Of a stretch of 60,193 bases of DNA, positions 30,114-42,957 are shown piece by piece. The position numbers and the translations under genes are program-made. This DNA is from Phallus indusiatus (taxonomy: Eukaryota > Basidiomycota > Agaricomycetes > Phallales > Phallaceae), in contig JAQFWX010000053.1 in NCBI GenBank assembly GCA_027605045.1, positions 1-60,193 of the forward strand, in the 5' to 3' direction. Numbering within the stretch: the first letter of the stretch is position 1; each line of letters opens with the position of its first letter. The notes beneath the pieces are model-generated. The model did no database searches, was not told the DNA's origin, and was given only the letters and a program-made list of their open reading frames with translations.

Positions 30114-31087
30114 TGAAAGTTGCCGCGCTGAGTCACAGGGTTGTGACGCGAACGGTTCGCTGCTGCGAATCCGTGAAGTAAAAACTTTAGCATCCGTGTA
30201 GACGGGTCATAGTCTTGACGCTAATCCAACGGAACCTCAAGAAGTTGACTATGGAACGACCATGGTATCACGTTGGGCTATATCGAGCAATACGTAAGTA
30301 AATCGAGAAAGCATCTATTCCCAGCCCCACCGTTCAAGACACCAGACCCATCACATCCTATTATCCACCCAACTACAACTTAAGCTTAAGGACTAAAACG
30401 TTTTCTTGTCGGTCAGTTGGAACACGACGTACGCTTGGAAATTGAAAATACCATTTTCTTCACGCCACTGGGCTGATATCAATGTCTAGAAGCCACCTAA
30501 ACTGCGGAAATCCACTCGCCTGTCGTCAGCATCCGCCAAAACCAGACAAGTATTGGAAGATTGATATCTACAGCCCAACAACGTGTTCCTGCTCAGTCGC
30601 CATGTCAGGGTGACATCACCGCAAGGTATGTAGTCTCTTCTATTTTTAACCTCAAAGCGTGACGTTAATAATAACTTTTTTCAGATCAGGTGTCGCGACC
30701 ATCACCGACACTATCCATCGATTACTACTCCGGATTGCATGAGACTGCACTTTCTACGAATTACCTGGTCTATGTTAAGTAACTTTATGGTTCCTTTGCA
30801 TTGTCCTTATTTACGCTTGCAGAGTACGATTAGACAACATAGCTGTGACACATTTGAGGTCGAAGTTCAGGTCCAGATGATGTACATCATCAGCCCTAGT
30901 TTCCGTAACATCATTATGCGTATTGAACTCCGCTCTCAGATGTGCATGTTTCGACTATCGAGTGCCTAAATTTGGCTCCTCGTATTTAAGCCCGCTCCAC
31001 AAGGTCAGGCCCGTTCAGATCCTGTAGTTTCAGCTACATCTTAACTCTCTTCTTTCAACAACTTCGTTCCTCTTTCCAGTTTCAACA
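30114..31087. promoter_or_regulatory. Divergent intergenic region between lcl3 and the decarboxylase gene
   Basis: No coding sequence recognised. A TATA-like TATTTAAG lies at 30,983, about 105 bp upstream of the glutamate decarboxylase ATG, followed by a pyrimidine-rich leader (31,045-31,085), a common fungal core-promoter arrangement. Confidence 0.4.
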
Positions 31088-33321
31088 ATGGGCTTTCTAT
31101 CCGTAGTTCCATCTGACGCCAAAACCAACGCTCAACAAGACCCTCACCATGACAACTTCATCTCTACTACTGTGTATGGATCCGCTCATGCTGGTCAGAC
31201 CCTTCCCCGATTCGAATTGCACGACGAAGAGATGCCAGCTAGAACTGCGATGCGACTCGTTCACGACGAGTTATTAATGGTACGTATTATTGAAAAATAT
31301 ATGGCAATAACAATGAATGAATTTGTTTCGTCGACAAGGATGGCACGCCTGCTCTTAATCTAGCCTCTTTCGTTACCACGTAGGTACTTCAGGTCATCAT
31401 GGGCTTCTCAGGTTTATTCGTGTAATCAGCTACATGGAGGAGGAAGCTGAAAAACTCATGATGGACAATCTAAGCAAGGTACGTAATCAATACCATTATC
31501 TTTTTCGCCTTATCTTGACGTGGTCATACCGCACCTCGTCGTATCAGAACTTCATCGATCTCGAGGAATACCCTGCCTGCGGCGAAATTGAAACAAGATG
31601 TGTCAACATTATCGCCCGTCTGTTTCACGCTCCGTTAGACAACCCCAATTCTGAGGCCGTCGGTGTCAGTACTATCGGTTCCAGCGAGGCTATCATCCTT
31701 AGCGTCTTGGCAGCCAAACGTAGATGGCAAGGTTAAACGACCACAACCATTCTAGTATCCTACATAAGCACTGACGACGCTTCCTCTTTCAGAGGCCCGT
31801 AAGGCCGCGGGATTGCCTTACGATAAGCCCAACATCGTCATGAACTCGGCCGTACAAGTCTGCTGGGAAAAGGCAGCTCGCTACCTTGAAGTCGAAGAGA
31901 AATACTGGTATTGTACCGCCGACAAATATACCATTGATCCCAAAGAAGCCGTCGAGCTATGTGACGAGAACACCATCCTTGTGTGCGCGATTCTTGGGAC
32001 GACATATACCGGCGAATACGAGGATGTTCAGGCGCTAAACGATCTTTTAGACAAAAAGAATAAAGAAAAGGGCTGGAACATTCATATCCATGTTGATGCT
32101 GCCAGTGGTGGCTTTGTAGTTCCGTTCGTCGTTCCAGAGCTCATCTGGGACTTCCGACTACCCTTAGTCTGTGGTATCAATGTTTCCGGACACAAATACG
32201 GGTAGGAGACGACTGTCTACTTTAGTTTTGACACTCCGTTCTCAGTAACTTTATTCTAGTCTCGCCTATGCCGGCGTCGGATGGGCCATTTGGCGTTCCA
32301 AAGAGTTTCTCCCTGAAAGTATTCTCTTCACCGTGAACTATCTTGGCTCACCGCAGGTGTGTCAGTAAAGTCACAAGATCCGACTAGACAGGCTCACCTT
32401 TTCTTTTTAAAAGGTTTCGTTCACACTCAATTTCAGGTAACATCATTTGTTCATGTCATTTTTCATACCTTAATCATGTTCCGCAGTAAGAGCGCTGTCC
32501 AGGTCATTGGCCAATGTGAGCAAAAAAGCTGACTCAAAAACATTCATATGATATCTTAACATTGACTTTGTTGTTAGACTATCAGCTGCTACGTCTTGGA
32601 AAATCCGGATACCGTGCGATTATGTCAAATCTCACCAATACGGCCGATTTCCTTGCGGATGCGATCTTGGCTATAGGTGGTGGCAAGAAGTTCGTTCTTA
32701 TGAGCCAGAAGAGTGGTCGTGGTCTGCCATTGGTGGCGTGGCGGCTCAAAAAAAAGGAAGAATATGACGGCATGTTCATCACATCTTTCCCTCTCCTTCC
32801 GTGGTTTTCACATCTTCTCCAGAGTTCGCAATTGCTCGTCGACTTCGGACAAGAGGATGGATAGTTCCCGGTGCGAAGCTTCTTGTCCATTATGTTTTTT
32901 TCGTGAATTGACGTTGCTAATTTTTTTCTCAAGCTTATACAATGGCACCCCATGCTGAAACTCTCAAACTTTTGCGCGTCGTGGTTCGTGAAGATTTCAG
33001 TCGACATCGATGTGAAAATTTCATACGCGATTTGGCTGAGGTAAATTCTTAACAAAACCGTGATTGACGTCGTACTGATAATGACCATAGGCTGTCCACG
33101 TCCTCGACGAAATGCCAACTGAAGTTATTCACCACATGGCACAAATAAATAAAGTTGAAGAACGCAAAGCCGTCGCCAAATCTACCAAGTAATTTACTTT
33201 ATTTCCTCTTCGTTTCCCACTACCCTTGCGATTGACTGTTTTTTTTCTGTCCTACAGGCACAGACACCGCGAAAGGCATTCTCTCGCGGGCAAGCATGGT
33301 AAAACACATGGCGTGTGTTAA
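31088..33321 (+). CDS. Glutamate decarboxylase
   Basis: PLP enzyme converting L-glutamate to GABA plus CO2 (GABA shunt, acid/oxidative stress). Exon 1 31,088-31,279 starts [10 protein letters not shown]; introns at 31,280-31,338 and 31,380-31,429, then several more of about 50-60 bp. Motifs in order: [72 protein letters not shown], and NVSGHKYG with the PLP lysine (codon 32,194-32,196), then [12 protein letters not shown]. The C-terminal exons (32,580-33,320) include [20 protein letters not shown] and a short His/Lys-rich tail ending at TAA 33,319. Whether that tail binds calmodulin cannot be judged. The gene looks intact. Confidence 0.95.
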
Positions 33322-36283
33322 AATAACCCAGTTCTTCAGTCCGACGGACGCGTGTTTCAGCAAAAAAAGAGTTATATTAGCAAAATTTAGGTGGTGGCAT
33401 AAAGGTTCCGGAGTAAATCCGAGTGGACGCTGAAAAGTTGAGAAATATATAAAACTAGAACAGAAAGTCAGAATAAAAAAACGAGACACGATACTATTTA
33501 TATAAGATTCGATACTTTGATGATTCGGAAAAGCTTGAATAAGATAGATTTGTTTTTGTTCAATAAATTTCAAGTACAACGTCACCGCCGGTCCAAGCTT
33601 CAGGTACACGAAAAGCAAGGTGCATGTCAGGCTGCGCAATATAAACTATCTCCAAATAGGAGATCTGCGTATTTATGATGATATTATGGAAGTATCTTTG
33701 TTTGTCATAGTTTACCTGAATCAGCACGGATTGCGTTAACAATTGATATCATCCCATTAGTTGAGCTGCTCAGGGAAAGTCATGGAATCATTTGCGCATT
33801 TCTTTGTTTTGCTCTCATACAGTAAAAGCTCTATCATTATAGAAGAATAGAAGGGAAGCTGATTACGATTTTTTTTTCCGCGATTATTCCTTTCAGGAGG
33901 CAAGAGTCAATGTGAATCATGAAAAAAAAAGACAAATTAGGTATTCATGAGGGTTCTGCTCTCACTCCGAATTCGTGATCGCTGTCAGATAAAGAAAAGG
34001 TTGAACATCGAGACCTCTGGGCACTAAAACCTATCACCTTTGAGCGATCCGGCCTCCGACTGCAATTCAGTGAGACGGTGCGAACTGCGAAGCTGCTAAG
34101 TATGACCTGAGTACGTCCTATCTAGCAAAGAATGCTTCCAATGCATTATCAAGAAATTGAAGATTTTACAAGCACGTTGGCAGCTTGCTCCTACTACCCG
34201 ATTGACACGTCAGAGAACGGCGACTTATTCTTGCAATCTCTGCACACCTGTCATTCTGCACCACAACATGAACATAATATCAATGGAAAAGGGTAACAAT
34301 GCGTATTGAGTTTTGAATACCAACGATACTAGTTTGAATCGAAATCCTCAAACGGAAGTCAAAGGCTTTTTATAGTATCCACAAATCGTTTTCGCTTCAG
34401 ATCATGCGGTACTTTACTTCCCGGAGTAATCACAGGGCGGTTTTCAAACGCTTCTTCCAAAAAAGCGTATCTTCTCTTTCGTAAACCGAAACTCTGAGCA
34501 CTGTTGCAGTCTATTCAAGACGATTAGAGTCGAATCGAATTGTCATTGATACAATTTACACAGTACGATTTGAGAAGATTTGGTGTAGACTTCAAGACCA
34601 AGGATGACGCGTATGGGTCACGAATGCCAAATCGTATGACTGTTGAAGGGAATCATCTCATTAGATATTTTTGGAATCCAACTGTCAGATCGGGCCGCCA
34701 AAGGAGTGTCCAGCCGGCGGGGCGGAAAGCTGAATCTCAAAGGGAAGCACAGACCTCCGGGCCTGTTCGGCGTTATGATTTGGTGAGATCATTTTTTCAT
34801 TTGTGAGTTTCGACGTAGGTGCTAAAATAAACGAAGTCTACATAAGTATTGACTGTCTTAATATGCGGATGACACTGGCATGGCGCGGTGTGCATACTGT
34901 CAGCTTATGAATTGATATTTTACAAAGGGGATATTCTCCGTCATCGAAAGGAGCTTTTGTTTGGAATGGGGAGAAAATATCTCTCGGCATTTAAAACCTT
35001 TTGTTCCCACTACAACTCTTTTCTTTAGGGCCCCTATGCATATCTCTCGGATAAACGGATCTAAAGTCGTTACTGAAACTTTGGGGTTTTACTATTCAGG
35101 ACGAGCTCGTAGGTTATTGGGTGCAATCAACCTGTCTTGAAGATTTCTTGGGATCAAAGACAAACACACCTCAATAAGCACTTTCCCCGATACCGTGGAG
35201 ACTTGAGCTGTTTATAATGGTTTGCGAAAAGAAGTTTTGTGTGAGCTCGGATATGATCCCAGGAAAACCCAATCCAGACAGATGATATTTCTATCATCTT
35301 GAGAGCTTTTATAATATATTTACACGAACGCTGACGAATTATTCATGGCTTCTGCGGGGGAGGAACTAATAACAAGCGGACTTTTCTTTGACGCATGGAC
35401 CAAAGATTTATGAGAAAATGCCCCTCATAGCTTGCTAATACTCCATCAAGCTTGAGCAAGGTTCGTAGTATTTTTGGCTTGGCAGCTCTATAAAGCTTCA
35501 GCAGCCTTTTCTTCGGACTTTTTTAAAATTAACGAGGTTTTCCCGGCGGATCAATAATCATTTACACAAAGATCAATTGTCTAGAGATCAAAACGGACGC
35601 GAATCCACCTTTAACTTTTTGGAATGAGTGAATCAAAAAGTAAAGTGTTTATACATACATCATTAGACTGTTGCTTTTCACCTGAAATCGACTAAAAACA
35701 AACGCCGGTCTTCCTCAGGTGATGTGCCAGTGTGTATTGCCAATGGCCATGGGTTGCAATTGATTCTCTCAAAATAGTGCCTTTTCCACGACAAGATTTC
35801 TAAAGTGGGTATTAGAAATTCCGAAAAATGTCTCCATTGCCGTAACAAGATAGATAAGACAAAAGTCTATTTTACCTTAATAGCATCGTGAGAATTGGAC
35901 GGAAATTGGCCTGATTTCAAAAATCAAGAAAAATAATTAATGGAATCCCAAATCGAAACCTTCGAGGAATCTCTCAATTGAATTTATCCGAGTAATATTC
36001 GCTTTTCTGATTTGGGTCGCGCTATATTGCAGAACTGCGGCAAATGATCATAATCTTATACCTAAAATAGATTTCTTTCCCGCCGCTTGGTCGTTTGACG
36101 ATACAACATTCTGTTGATATATCGAAGCATGAGCAGTTTGTAATTACAATTGTGAGACCTTAACGTCTAGAAATAGCAAAAAAGAAAGACAAAACAAAAA
36201 AAGCACTATACTACAACATACATACAACCATATCCATGAGATCTCGAGTCGGAAACAAACAGGCCATATGGAAGTGGCGACGA
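33322..36283. other. Intergenic, ~3 kb, no gene seen
   Basis: AT-rich single-copy DNA between the 3' ends of two convergent genes. Short open frames (e.g. 34,540-34,806 +, 33,639-33,220 -) have no supporting motif. No transposon ends or tRNA were recognised. Confidence 0.5.
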
Positions 36284-37513
36284 TCATAAAGCTACGCGAA
36301 ACGCTCCTAATGCCCTCCGGTCCTCGGAAGTCAGTGGAACATAAGCCTTGTTTTCAGATGACTTGGACGGGCCGTATTTTGAATGATTTGGATACGAATA
36401 ACCCGATAAGTAAGTCTCCGCTGCGTTGCTACCGCTGGAGCTATAAGTTGCGCCGGCTGCTGAATGAGCCGTAGGATAGCCTGAATGTTCATGAGCGGGA
36501 TACAAGGAACGATGTGGTTGATGGTAAATAGTTGGCGAGACATGGGCGGGTTTGTAGAGCGTTGGACTTTGAGGAGAACTGCTTAGAGAATAGTCGTCTT
36601 CGTCATCAATGTAAGAGTCTGAGTTCATTTGCAAGCCTTTTGATGAAACATAAATGCTCTTAGGAACACGTATATGACGAAGATAGTCATAGTCTTCGAT
36701 TACTGGCAAACGCGCATAGTCCGAACCCTGTGCGAGGCTTGGCGTTGGGCTGATTTAACATAGAACGGAGAAAGTAGGCTTACGGAAAAGTAGGCAACGA
36801 GATGCCACTTGCGAGATACATTTCCCAAGTTCACATAAATTGAATAGGTTTGCTTCGTAAGACCATCCGTTTTTGAGGGACGATCTTGTCGACGTGATGG
36901 AATTGGTATTGGTGACGATGGATCGGTATTTCGTGAAGCACTTGGGATATCATGAGATAGAGGCATCAATAGCACAGGAATGCACTGATACGTACCGACG
37001 TGCGGCTTTGGCTTCTTTTTCTTCTTTGGTGATAGGTTCTTTCTCTTCGTAATACAGGAACGGTTCCTAAACCGGCGTATCCGTTCAGGTGATGAAGACA
37101 GAGAAATGGTGCATGCACATACTCTCATGCGGCTTTGTGACCTGTAAAACGAGATAGTTAGGCTGTGCGTGCAAATCATGAGCCACAACTACAAACGCAC
37201 CAGCGTCGTCCATCAGTCCATCTTTCCAGACCGCCCTTCTGGTCTGTTTCTTCCCAGACGAAAATTTCGCCTGAACGAAGCATGTCTCGTTCCGTCGGAC
37301 CAAGTCGACGTCGTATCATGGGTAAAATGTTGAGACGGACTGCTTCGAAAACTACTTGGGCATCTGCAGCGTTCCGGATGTCTTGAGAGCACAGGCGTCA
37401 GAGTAGGAATGGTACGATACAACCAACAATGACGAGTACTAACGAAGACAAGGATGTGTAGTATGTCGACCTGAGCTGCGCTGTGAACTTGGATATGGAG
37501 CTGAATAGGCCAT
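36284..37513 (-). CDS. Gti1/Pac2 family (WOPR) transcription regulator
   Basis: Fungal DNA-binding regulator of the Wor1/Ryp1/Gti1/Pac2 class; relatives control morphology, sporulation, nutrient responses or virulence. Exon 1 begins at ATG 37,513 (MAYSAPYPSSQRSS). After a GTTAGT...AG intron come DAQVVFEAV, LPMIRRRLGPTERDML, RSGEIFVWEE and ERWTDGRRWSQSRMR (37,390-37,125): WOPRa. After two more short introns come FLYYEEKEPITKEEK (~37,060) and, after one more intron, DGLTKQTYSIYV...RKWHLVAYFS (36,870-36,785): WOPRb. The last exon has a LPVIEDYDYLRHIRVPKSIY block, then a Ser/Tyr/His-rich tail to the stop at 36,284. All hallmark residues of the RSGxVFV-WTDG region are present. The tail is shorter than in many relatives. 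Confidence 0.9.
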
Positions 37514-40500
37514 GAGTGTGGATGGATGACAGCAAGAGCGGGAAAGGAGAAGTATCGAAACTGGGTTTAGATTATGAGGGAGGGTGACTTTTCAAGAACA
37601 GAGTTTGAAGGATGCGTATTATATATATGTAATCTGGATACATGTCTGAGCCCTCTCCTTGCACCCTCTGATATGGGTTGATTGTGCGATTTTGGCTTTA
37701 CATTATTCAGAAGGGAAGGTTCCGCGTAACGATTCACTGAAGGGTCTCGCCGAAACCGGGCCATTTTTCCACGACCGCCGTCCCTAAATCGAGAGGACAA
37801 CTTGATCAGGAACACCGGTTTTAGCTGGTTGAGATTTCAAAACAAGAGCAGCGGGCGGAGAAATGAATCACGGTATGGTACAAAAACGATGACGTAATCA
37901 GATTCGATAACAATTTTTTGAAAATAATATTTTTAGGCTTTAAATTACTTTAGTGTCCAAAGCATGTTATCAAAATTTGCGTGTGATCCACCTCTAATTC
38001 GTGCGCAAGAGAATTTTCTGTCAGTTGCATCATGAAATGCCTTTGATGAGTTGTTTCGGTTTTTATTTTCTATTAGTCTTGGCTTCTCTCTCCGGCCTAA
38101 TGCAGCTATAAGGCACCCACGATGAACCTAGCTTTTTGCTAAGATTCAATGAGAAGTTCCCCTGACTCAGTTTAGTTAATGAGATGGAGGGTATAACAGG
38201 CGGTTCATCACTTCAGGACATAGTAGAAGTATTTTAAGCATATCTGCATCCCGGTACATGCAGGAATTTCGCGAAGACAGGAGGTTGTTAACCAATAACC
38301 ACTTGTCGCTCGGCCGTGAAAATGAAATAAAATTCCTCCGAGGGTTCGTTAATTCTCCAAACAACTCAAACAAAACACCAATTTGTCTGAGAAAGAGAGA
38401 TCAAAAAGCATTATCTGAATGGAATCACTGATGAGCTTTGAACAACTGTCGTCGTCTTGTTTTCCATTGGTCACGATAAAATAGACCGGTCAACACGGCG
38501 CGGTAAATTTGTATAAATTTGGTGCGATCTTGCGACGTGATGCTTTGACGTGGACCCAATCACCAAGCGCATTCTCAGCTTCAAGCCACGAGTTCAGAGA
38601 AAAACTAGAAACGGTGAAGCTGTTGGAATGCAAAATGAGGTTTGGGGCTGATGTTTTTTCCTGGCGATACGTACTATTGAGAACATCTAATGTACAAAAA
38701 CACCCTACATTGACATAATTAGTAGTTTTGTTGATTCTTTTCCGCAACATGTAACGCCGCGTAGCCTCTACCTCTAGTAACAATGAGGTTTCTTGAAATA
38801 CTGTCATTTTGGTCGAGCGCACTTTACGAATTGCGCTACTTCTGATGCTAATTCTCGGAGAGATTTAGTCAGAAAAGTCACCGCGCTGAGTCTGCTTTAT
38901 TTGGGAATTTCGGGTTTATGCTGAATAGCTGGCCAAAGCTCCAAAAGCAAGATTCGTGAGTAAAACCGATCTCTTAAGGATCTGTATGCCAATATCACCC
39001 AAAGGATTATCAAAGTTAACTTAGTTTAGCCAGAATTGAATTCATACAAAACAGAAAACCTACCACAACGTTTCCTTTCGAGTTTAACGTTACCAACCGC
39101 GTCTATCATCTGAAAAAGAAGACCCGTAGCTTGAGTGAAGAACAACCAAAACTGAAAACATGGCTTTCGCCCACGCTCGGCGATTGTAAGATGAACAATA
39201 GGCTTCGTCGGAAATTTGCTTGAAAGGTAAATAATCAATACTTGGCCTCGTTCAAGTTGATACAGCTTAACAAAGGCTTTTGTTCCAGTAAGCGGCTCCT
39301 TTTCGGTGGGTCTTGTCATGATGAGACTGATCTTAGGGTGCTGAAAGAGCTTCTTTGCTTGAAGCTTAAGCTTGAAATTTGAATCTGAAAGCTCGGCATA
39401 TGTACTGCTCTGTCAGAGCCTGTCAATGTCAATTTCAACGTTTAAAGTCCGATTGGCGAGTTTCGTGTGAAAGAATTCACATCTTCAACTCAATCGCTTT
39501 CTTTGATTCGACAAATTAGCGGAAATGTGTTTCTGGTAAGGACTGTTCATGTAGTCATCGCTAATTCACCGGCCCATTTGTAGCTGCCTATGAGATGAGT
39601 CCCATGCGAACCTTTTTAACGAAGCATCGGCAATTTACAAATACCTCTGCCTTATTGAGGTCGACTACATTGTCGACGTGCGAGGTTTCTCTACAAACAT
39701 GGTCAACGTTACCTATATTTGATGAAAATGGAATCAGATAAATGACTGACGTACGATGAATATCAGCGGTGGCAATAGAATTCTCTCTCCAACTGTTTCG
39801 GCCATTAGTCTCAGGAACTACGGCCCCAGTTAAGCTTTTTTCGCCTAAACTAATATGGCTCAAGCCTCAGGGCAGTTCACACGTTCGCGACAGCGTATAG
39901 TTTCGATCTGTCGCAGGATGGTGGAATGACAATGACGCAACTTCCCCAAAGGAAAATTATAACTCCTGTGTATGAAGCGTTGAAGTTCACAACTGGGATT
40001 TCGCATTTCCACAACACCCATCCGTGCTTTTTTCGCTTGTTTCAAACGGAAACGTCAGAAAGCTTACCACACTTGGTAGCGTCAAATCTTCCTTCCAACA
40101 GTTATAAGGATATGTGGCGTTACCGCTATAGGACGTAAGACTCCCATGGTTACAAACGAATCAGAGTTGATCTGAAATTGGGCAAGGTGCCCGCGCGTTA
40201 TGGGAAATTATGCGCCTCTAATTGAGGAATTATCGTGTGATTGAGGCATATACTCTTAACCAGAGAGTACGCTAAGACCCTTTTTAGTGTGAGTACATGT
40301 CATGTTGGTCATTGAGCCAGGGTTCTTAGTACAAACTGGCGTAACATTTAGTTCATTCGCTCGCCTCTAAAACACGTCAATTTTCTTGAGTTAGTTCCTA
40401 ATTTTTGTAACACTAAATGAGTTATACCTATACCTTCCACTGCCACTTTACCTTGTTTTCGATTTGGCAGGCGATGAGCAGACAGACGTGAAATCACTCG

Positions 40501-42957
40501 ACCAATGGAACCGAGTCCACGAGATAACTTGATCTGTTCTTCGGTCCGGGTCCGCTCTATGCGAAAGCATCATTCTAGAGAAAGATAGGTTTTCTTTCGT
40601 GTAAGTGGCTTGGAAAGGAATCACTAAAGGCCCGGATACGAATAGGCCGTCTTGTCTTTAGCCTGTCAGGTTTTATTTTACTCCGCCTACCTGAGTAACA
40701 TGTGGACACGGCACAATGTGTTCTAATTACCAGTTCTTTAGGTATAGAAGATCTGATATGAGTAACGTTGTGGTTTAGGGCTTTCCGCTAGTTTTTATGG
40801 CGTCCGGTGCTAGCGAATATTCTAATTGTTATGAGCTATACCTGACCTGTGAGCCAGCATCACAAAACGAGGTGATAATAGGTAATAAATGGGTTCATAA
40901 GCGCTTTTTGTAGATTAGATCGTAGACTAATTACTCGCTATCTTATCATCCCGATTCGGTGAAGGTAGAAGTTACCACAGGTACCCTTGGTCGCAATCTC
41001 GGTGCCGCTGCGGCATCAAGCTTCAAGTTTGTCGCGTTGCGTTTTTTATTGCCAACCCTTGAAAGGATAATCTTGCAATGACTTTGTTCAAACACGAGAT
41101 TCAAACTCAAGGCCGAAATGGACATGATATGGGGTGTTCCTTTCGTTCTTCTGCACCGATTATTCTTTGGATGCACGGACCATGGCGCTGTGTCGGTAGA
41201 ACTCGAAGAAGCCCGAAGCAGAAGAAATGTGCCAACAGATGATATGTAAATTGAAGAACTATTGCGAATGTTCGTATCTAACGATGCTTCGTGATACACA
41301 CAGCTTGTCGTTCAGAACTTTTCGTTCTTCTCAATCTCTCGTCGCACAAGTTCGATTTATTTCTGCGTAGGTATTATCTTCTAATCCAAGGATTCTGGAA
41401 TGTTGCTAATCGTGACGACCTTCCCTAGTAAACGTTGCGCATTGTCGAAAAACGGGTGTACCACGAAACTTTTGAATCAAATATTGGGTGGTTTGCATAA
41501 GCAATGAAATTCGGATGAGTATTTTGAAAGTGATTGGGATGAATACCTACGTACGCCGGTTCGTTTTGTGTTATAGGTAATGCGGCAGCCGCGCAGTGAA
41601 CATGCTCCAGTTACTGCTCCACACGGTTCAGGATCTACTGGAACATCAGAAATAGCCATTGAATTATTTCAGTCCCTGGCACGGTGAATGTCAGCGATAA
41701 AACGTACGCACTATGCCTCTGTCGCAAACCAACAGTCCAATCATGATTCATGAACGCATGAACGTTTAAACAGGCTACAGCAGAATTCTAGCTTCTTCCT
41801 TATCGTGTACGTATATGGCCCCGTGCATTTTTAGCAGCATCCGGCAGACGGTACTCATCTCATGGGCTATTCGGTCGTATTGATCGTTCGTTAGGGTTCA
41901 GGGCGGGAACGTAAGCGAGGTTCTATATCATCTCTGTCTCTGTTTCCCATGTCCACTCAGTACTCTGGGTGTTATTCTGCTTATCGCAATCGTGCGACCC
42001 GAGTAAGTGCAATTTTTGCACTAACTCTGATTGAGCTAAGAGTTTGGCCGGGCAATCGCACTTGTCGACGATGGCATCAGGTTTCATCGTCATGGAGTCT
42101 GAGTGGGGGTCGATATACAGTGAGCGTTGAACGTTGAGGATTCGGTGCGACACAATCCTTACGAGAGCACGGAAAAGAAGGTGCGAGAATACAGGTTATG
42201 CAATGCCGTCCAGACGTTTGGGATCAAAAGTCTGGCTGATTATGAGATAGTCGCACGAAGCCATGTCAGAGTCTAGGTCAAAGCGGGTTAGAGTTTGAAC
42301 AGGTGTCATGCGTGTTATAGTTTCGTATACCCGCACATTAATGTCTCTATCTGCTTTCGTGCAAAGGTACACACAAACCCCTCCTCTCCGACTTTTAGAC
42401 TCCTCGTATCTGTCAAAAGTCAAACCTTCTGGTGCATGCTTTAGCTCATTTCGGTGTCGCCGAATGGAAAACCGCTAATGACCGTCTACTGGGATGTTGG
42501 ACAGCCCGAGCGTCACCGTGGTACTCCCACAGAGCATTGATACTGATACCGTAGCCTTCGTAATAACTAGTCAGTCTAATAAAAACGGAGATTACGAACG
42601 CAATGAAGTTTCCGCGGTAAAATATCCTATTCGTGACAAGTTTTGACTGGCAAGAGAGATATTTAACATGGTGAGTATTTTGTTGAAAAAAAAAACAGCC
42701 TAACCTTGAGAATATGAGCGTCATTCAAGTAGTTCAAGCACATATTTTTTAACACTGGGTAATACTGGCAACATCATATTTTGCCAACCATGTAGACGAT
42801 GCCATATTTCATGAGAATTCGTTTAGCAGGAAAGCGTATGAGAGCAGTGCGCATAGTAAGAGAAGGCAGCGCTTATGTCGTGGGAAGGGAAGCGTCTCTT
42901 GGGGAACCCCATCCAAAACTAACTGAAGGTGCTCATTTCGTTCATTCTTGAATCAAC
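37514..42957. other. Gene-poor 5.4-kb interval
   Basis: Only short open frames on both strands (e.g. 38,822-38,490 -, 39,319-39,026 -, 41,299-40,946 -, 41,659-41,477 -, 42,423-42,196 -). None contains a motif I recognise, and they do not join through convincing introns into one protein. It could be the long promoter of the WOPR gene, non-coding RNA genes, or a fast-evolving or decayed gene around 41,000-42,400 on the minus strand. Confidence 0.4.

Noticed and set aside
33220..33639. 139-residue minus-strand frame
   Set aside because: Overlaps the 3' end of the glutamate decarboxylase on the other strand and has no recognisable domain.
37567..37815. 82-residue minus-strand frame upstream of the WOPR gene
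   Set aside because: No motif, located in the presumed promoter; no supporting splice sites.
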